Shown here: piece by piece, positions 61,400-64,000 of the stretch | How positions within the stretch are numbered: position 1 is the first letter of the stretch | Layout of the letters: every line of letters starts with the position of its first letter | Origin: Anaerolineae bacterium | GTDB lineage: Bacteria > Chloroflexota > Anaerolineae > 4572-78 > J111 | Assembly: GCA_023382535.1 (NCBI GenBank) | Contig: JAHDWA010000005.1 | Location: 186,001 to 250,000, forward strand | Length of the DNA stretch: 64,000 nt | Direction: 5' to 3' | The notes under the pieces: model-generated | What the model saw: the letters and a program-made list of their open reading frames with translations, nothing else | Database searches by the model: none | What the model was told of the DNA's origin: nothing | Translations under genes and position numbers: made by a program

Positions 61400-61534
61400 C
61401 TATCTCTCAGGACACCCGAGCATCTTTTTGATACACTGGCCGTAACAAACTTTCGCTATCGCCTGTGGCCCCAGACCGGTCCAGACGAATGGGCGAAGTG
61501 TTATGCGGGCAGGCTATCACTCCCTTGCCCCTGA

Positions 61535-61550
61535 TGTTCTGTCCTGAACA
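61535..61550. promoter_or_regulatory. Inverted repeat TGTTCTG/CTGAACA (putative operator)
   Basis: TGTTCTG (61535-61541), two bases, then CTGAACA (61544-61550), which is the exact complement of the TGTTCAG units at 61382 and 61393. It lies 120 bases before the small peptide gene. Confidence 0.45.
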
Positions 61551-61587
61551 TCCTAATTTAAGCTGGACCACAGATAATTCGCGAATG

Positions 61588-61626
61588 GGCTAACACGCTT
61601 TCCGGCGTTTAGCCGAGGGATCCCTC
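61588..61626 (+). promoter_or_regulatory. Hairpins in the leader of the small peptide gene
   Basis: GGCTAA (61588-61593) pairs with TTAGCC (61609-61614) and inside it ACGC with GCGT. This is followed by a perfect palindrome, GAGGGATCCCTC (61615-61626). The pair stands 45 bases before the ATG at 61671. The rest of the 383-base divergent gap shows no other clear feature besides the TGTTCAG-type sites. Confidence 0.45.
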
Positions 61627-61670
61627 ATCTCCCTGGTCCTCCTAACTTTACAGAAAGGAGGTCAGCCGAG

Positions 61671-61823
61671 ATGAAAAAGCGCATCATTGCTGTTGTGGCA
61701 GGCATCGCTCTGCTGCTGGCCACGACCGGCATATCCGGCGTCGTCGCCGACACGCTGGGGTATACGATTATATCGCCGGTGCATGCATGTAACAGCAGCG
61801 GCAGCGCGGGGGGTGGTTGTTAG
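61671..61823 (+). CDS. Small secreted peptide, 50 residues, C-terminal Cys
   Basis: ATG at 61671 with a perfect AAGGAGGT ribosome site 9 bases before; TAG at 61821-61823. The translation has a positive start (MKKR), a hydrophobic core (IIAVVAGIALLLATTG) and a small-residue cut site near GVVA/D, so it is a Sec-exported precursor. The predicted mature peptide is about 24 residues: DTLGYTIISPVHAC, then NSSGSAGGGC, with two Cys, one at the very end, and a Gly/Ser loop between. A ring by disulfide or a processed signal or RiPP-like peptide is possible; no modifying enzyme is adjacent. It is divergent from the STAND regulator and convergent with the TPR gene. Not a family I know. Confidence 0.7.
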   Translation: MKKRIIAVVAGIALLLATTGISGVVADTLGYTIISPVHACNSSGSAGGGC

Positions 61824-61869
61824 TTTGTAGCCACTTTCTTTGATACCGCCTTTGTTTCGCCGCGGCTTG

Positions 61870-63084
61870 CTACGAGACAGTCTCGGCCAGACTGCGGCGA
61901 AACTCTTCTAACTGTGCATAGAGTTGACCGTATCGCCCGGTTGCGTCATATTGGTTCAACAGGTGCTCCGCTTCTTTTAGCCAATAGCGGGCCTGTTGTT
62001 GGTTTCCCCTGGCCAGCTCATACTCCACTAAATGGATGATAACCCGAAATTCATTATGTTTATTATTCAGGTTACGCCAAAGTTCCAAAGCGGTTTCCAG
62101 ATGTAAACTCCCCTCTTGCCACCGTTGTTGATCGAGATAGACCAGTCCCAAATTATCATGGAGCATAGCCAGCCCCCACAGATTTGAGAACCGTTGAAAA
62201 GTGGCTTTGGCCTGCCAGTAATATCCCTCAGCTTTCAACAACTCACCCTTTAGCCTATAAGAAATACCCATATTCATGTAAAGCGTGCCAGGGATAGCCT
62301 CTTCTCCCACCAGTTTGGCCTGGTCAAGAGCTTTTTGTAAATAGAAAAGAGCCTCATCAGGGCTTTTCATCTCACTAAAGAGCATCCCCAGGTTAGTATA
62401 TCCATACATCAACCCATGCTCATCCCCCATCGCCTGCCAGATGGCGCAAGCGCGTTCAAGATGCTGCCTGGCCTGGTCCCACAGACCTTGCCGGGTATAC
62501 AGGATACCCAGGTGATTCTCCGTATGGGCCAGGCCGTGCTGATAGCCAAGCTGCTCAAAGATGAGCAGGGCGTGGCAACACAGCGTCTCAGCTCGCCACC
62601 AGTACCCTTGTTCCACATAAAAATAGCCCAGGTTAGAACAGGCGCGGGCCTCATTGGTGCGGTCCCCGATGCGACGGGCAACGTGGATGGTAGAACGGTG
62701 ATAAGTGATGACCTCCTTAAAGCGGCTCTGCCGCAGTGCCAGCCGGGCCAGCAAAACCGACAGCCTGACCACACTGGCCTTATCATGAGAGCGCTGCGCG
62801 ATCGCCAGCGCCTTGGTTAAGATCCACTGCCAGGCTTCCCAGTAACCTCGCCGCTCCATATAGGCGGCGAATTGCTCAATCAACCCGCCGACGGCGGGCC
62901 AGGCGTCATCGAGTTCAAGGGCAAAGGAGATAGCTCTGACAATCTGCGGATGGTCCCGATCTAAAGCGGTGGTGTCCTTTAGCCGGGCGGCGACAAAATC
63001 TTGCCAGTAAGATAGATTGGTCAGAACATAATGGCGAAAGAGGCCAACAGGATTTTGAGTAGCGGTCAGTTCGTTGACTGCCAC
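61870..63084 (-). CDS. Tetratricopeptide-repeat protein (sensor-like)
   Basis: A 404-residue all-helical cytoplasmic protein. The start is GTG at 63084 with TGAGGTGATCA before it. After about 75 residues it consists of roughly eight to nine TPR units, such as EARACSNLGYFYVEQGYWWR, AHTENHLGILYTRQGLWDQA and YGYTNLGMLFSEMKSPDEA, which are canonical TPR helices. TPR arrays of this kind form the sensor half of MalT, SARP and NACHT-type regulators and the peptide-binding domain of the Rap/PlcR group. Here the array has no DNA-binding or enzyme domain attached, while the STAND ATPase with winged helix nearby has no TPRs. It may be a separate sensor subunit or peptide receptor. That is inference. Confidence 0.88.
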   Translation of the reverse strand: MAVNELTATQNPVGLFRHYVLTNLSYWQDFVAARLKDTTALDRDHPQIVRAISFALELDDAWPAVGGLIEQFAAYMERRGYWEAWQWILTKALAIAQRSHDKASVVRLSVLLARLALRQSRFKEVITYHRSTIHVARRIGDRTNEARACSNLGYFYVEQGYWWRAETLCCHALLIFEQLGYQHGLAHTENHLGILYTRQGLWDQARQHLERACAIWQAMGDEHGLMYGYTNLGMLFSEMKSPDEALFYLQKALDQAKLVGEEAIPGTLYMNMGISYRLKGELLKAEGYYWQAKATFQRFSNLWGLAMLHDNLGLVYLDQQRWQEGSLHLETALELWRNLNNKHNEFRVIIHLVEYELARGNQQQARYWLKEAEHLLNQYDATGRYGQLYAQLEEFRRSLAETVS

Positions 63085-63294
63085 TTGATCACCTCAGTCA
63101 GCAGGAAGGTTTCAGGCAGGTGACGGTTACGATAAGGTGTTTCAAGATACCCGGACACGGCAGCTTCCTCGCCTTGGTCCCCCTATTTATCTGAAACAGC
63201 CTGGATGATCTTTATCATATCACACCGGGTAGTGTTTGACAATAACTTCTTAATCTCCCAGTAGCTTTGAAAGCTTAAATTTCTAAAAAAGGGC

Positions 63295-63323
63295 TTGTCT
63301 TTATAGTCTGGTTGTGATATATT
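63295..63323 (+). promoter_or_regulatory. Promoter of the leader RNA/secreted hydrolase
   Basis: TTGTCT (63295-63300), a 17-base spacer and TATATT (63318-63323). Start of transcription near 63330. It shares TTGTGATATATT with the promoter at 59709-59737. Confidence 0.65.
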
Positions 63324-63394
63324 TAGCTGAGATTCTTGTGGTCTGATCGAACAACCAAACAATTATATAAGTTGTCGAAGGGTCAAGCTGAGTA

Positions 63395-63418
63395 CTTCTA
63401 CCCTCTCAGGGGTAGAAG
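63395..63418 (+). promoter_or_regulatory. Leader hairpin CTTCTACCC/GGGTAGAAG
   Basis: A perfect 9-base stem (63395-63403 with 63410-63418) around TCTCAG, 12 bases before the terminator stem. Its placement ahead of an intrinsic terminator resembles an attenuator or a small RNA. The rest of the 434-base gap from 63085 holds the promoter and, at 63160-63200, GC-rich sequence with no clear feature. Confidence 0.5.
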
Positions 63419-63429
63419 AGATGGTAAAG

Positions 63430-63469
63430 GCCCAGCTTTCCACCACGCGTGGAACGCTGGGCTTTTTTT
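63430..63469 (+). terminator. Intrinsic terminator upstream of the secreted hydrolase gene
   Basis: GCCCAGC (63430-63436) pairs with GCTGGGC (63456-63462), and inside it TTCCAC with GTGGAA, followed by seven Ts (63463-63469). It lies about 50 bases before the ATG at 63519, so transcription from 63330 would often end before the gene. Confidence 0.85.
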
Positions 63470-63518
63470 GTTGTTTAAGAGGTTTCAACAACGCAGCATA
63501 GGAGATAAGTTAAAAATT

Positions 63519-64000
63519 ATGTTTACCCAACAATCCCTCTGGCGGAAATTACTTCGTAGTCTGGCAACTTCAGGCAGCAACCTCCTGTTCATCCTGGTGA
63601 GCCTGGCTTTTATCTTGACCCAGCTTGTTACCCTTCAACCTTTAACCTCACCGCCGGTTAATCCCAGACCGAGCGCCGCCAAGCTGGCCGCGCCCCTGCT
63701 TCAAGATTCGTCCACAAAAATTTATCTGCCCTTTATCTTCCACCAACCCGCTGCTGTAGCTGGCTGTAACCCCAGCAAGGGGTCGGGCGGGCTGGCCCCC
63801 GGTATTCATGAGACGACGGTGGCAGATTTAAAGGCAGTGGTAGTTGTTGGCGATGGGTATAGCCCCCAGCAGCCAAGTTACCTGGCTTTTTATCTGCACG
63901 GCGACGAGGGCAACTATCGCCAGTTCAGATTTGCTTCCAATAAAGTAACTAAATTTGCAAAGGAGCACGGCTGGATATTCATCGCGCCGCAATCTCCTAA
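63519..64000 (+). CDS. Secreted alpha/beta-hydrolase-like protein (C-terminus cut by window edge)
   Basis: The frame opens at 63519 with AGGAGATAA before it and runs off the end (160 codons). Residues about 20-45 form a hydrophobic signal or anchor. A Pro-rich segment then gives TKIYLPFIFHQPAAV, a YLPLI-type motif close to the start instead of the end. The remainder, GIHETTVADLKAVVVVGDGYSPQQPSYLAFYLHGDEG and EHGWIFIAPQSP (given in pieces), resembles the start of esterase/PHB-depolymerase-like hydrolases, with HGDEG as oxyanion region. The catalytic Ser lies outside the window, so the family call is moderate. Confidence 0.65.
   Translation, partial: MFTQQSLWRKLLRSLATSGSNLLFILVSLAFILTQLVTLQPLTSPPVNPRPSAAKLAAPLLQDSSTKIYLPFIFHQPAAVAGCNPSKGSGGLAPGIHETTVADLKAVVVVGDGYSPQQPSYLAFYLHGDEGNYRQFRFASNKVTKFAKEHGWIFIAPQSP

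Noticed and set aside
1..64000. tRNA, rRNA, CRISPR arrays, integrases and complete insertion sequences
   Set aside because: None could be supported from reading the sequence; the only mobile-like signals are short inverted-repeat elements.

Overview
The window is a high-GC bacterial chromosome fragment, most likely from Chloroflexota (Anaerolineae-like). This rests on gene content rather than a marker gene: no rRNA or tRNA was seen. The supporting traits are several secreted proteins with Thr/Pro stalks (repeated PTDTP or PTPTP), a YLPLI-type motif near the ends of exported proteins, a DUF2079 membrane protein, an FHA/Ser-Thr kinase pair, and abundant small palindromic and simple-sequence repeats that even run in frame through genes.

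Layout. 1-4.2 kb (minus): a truncated polytopic membrane protein, a four-helix-bundle remnant, an alpha/beta hydrolase, a PAP2 phosphatase-like protein, a small membrane protein and an EamA transporter. 4.3-8.8 kb: a divergent FHA/SH3b membrane protein and a Ser/Thr kinase, then a MOSC protein. 9-10.1 kb: a Rieske oxygenase. 10.2-20.8 kb (minus): one 3536-residue exported protein that joins a subtilisin protease domain to about 21 tandem SpaA/CnaB-like modules. Two orphan OmpR-type response regulators lie just upstream. 22.7-25.5 kb: a pentapeptide-repeat protein and two tandem P1 (DmpA-type) aminopeptidases. 25.6-28.4 kb: beta-carbonic anhydrase, a sarcosine-oxidase-like flavoenzyme between two copies of a small inverted-repeat element, and a DUF1648 protein. 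28.5-37.4 kb: a peptide ABC-import operon (binding lipoprotein, two permeases, two ATPases) continuing into an S9 peptidase and a C45 acyltransferase/amidase. With the P1 peptidases this looks like scavenging of peptides. 37.5-46.2 kb: CinA, a GNAT acetyltransferase, two phosphohexomutases, proline dehydrogenase, FabL, a TIM-barrel epimerase and CobS. 46.3-54.3 kb: a LysM protein, a GT39-like transferase, a conserved small protein, an M50-TPR membrane protease and a DUF2079 protein.

54.4-64 kb is the accessory end and the best place to look for something new. It holds a secreted glycoside hydrolase, a lipoprotein with a duplicated domain, an EAD/death-like-domain TPR membrane protein, and a STAND-type ATPase with a C-terminal winged helix. 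Divergent from that regulator is an unlisted 50-residue secreted peptide gene with a perfect Shine-Dalgarno. Convergent with the peptide is a TPR protein. Four TGTTC(A/T)G half-sites lie between the regulator and the peptide gene. I infer a possible peptide-TPR-STAND signalling cassette, as an analogue of peptide/TPR signalling or of a split MalT/SARP-type regulator. This is a hypothesis from layout and architecture only. Downstream, a promoter leads into a leader with two hairpins and an intrinsic terminator ahead of a secreted hydrolase cut by the window end.
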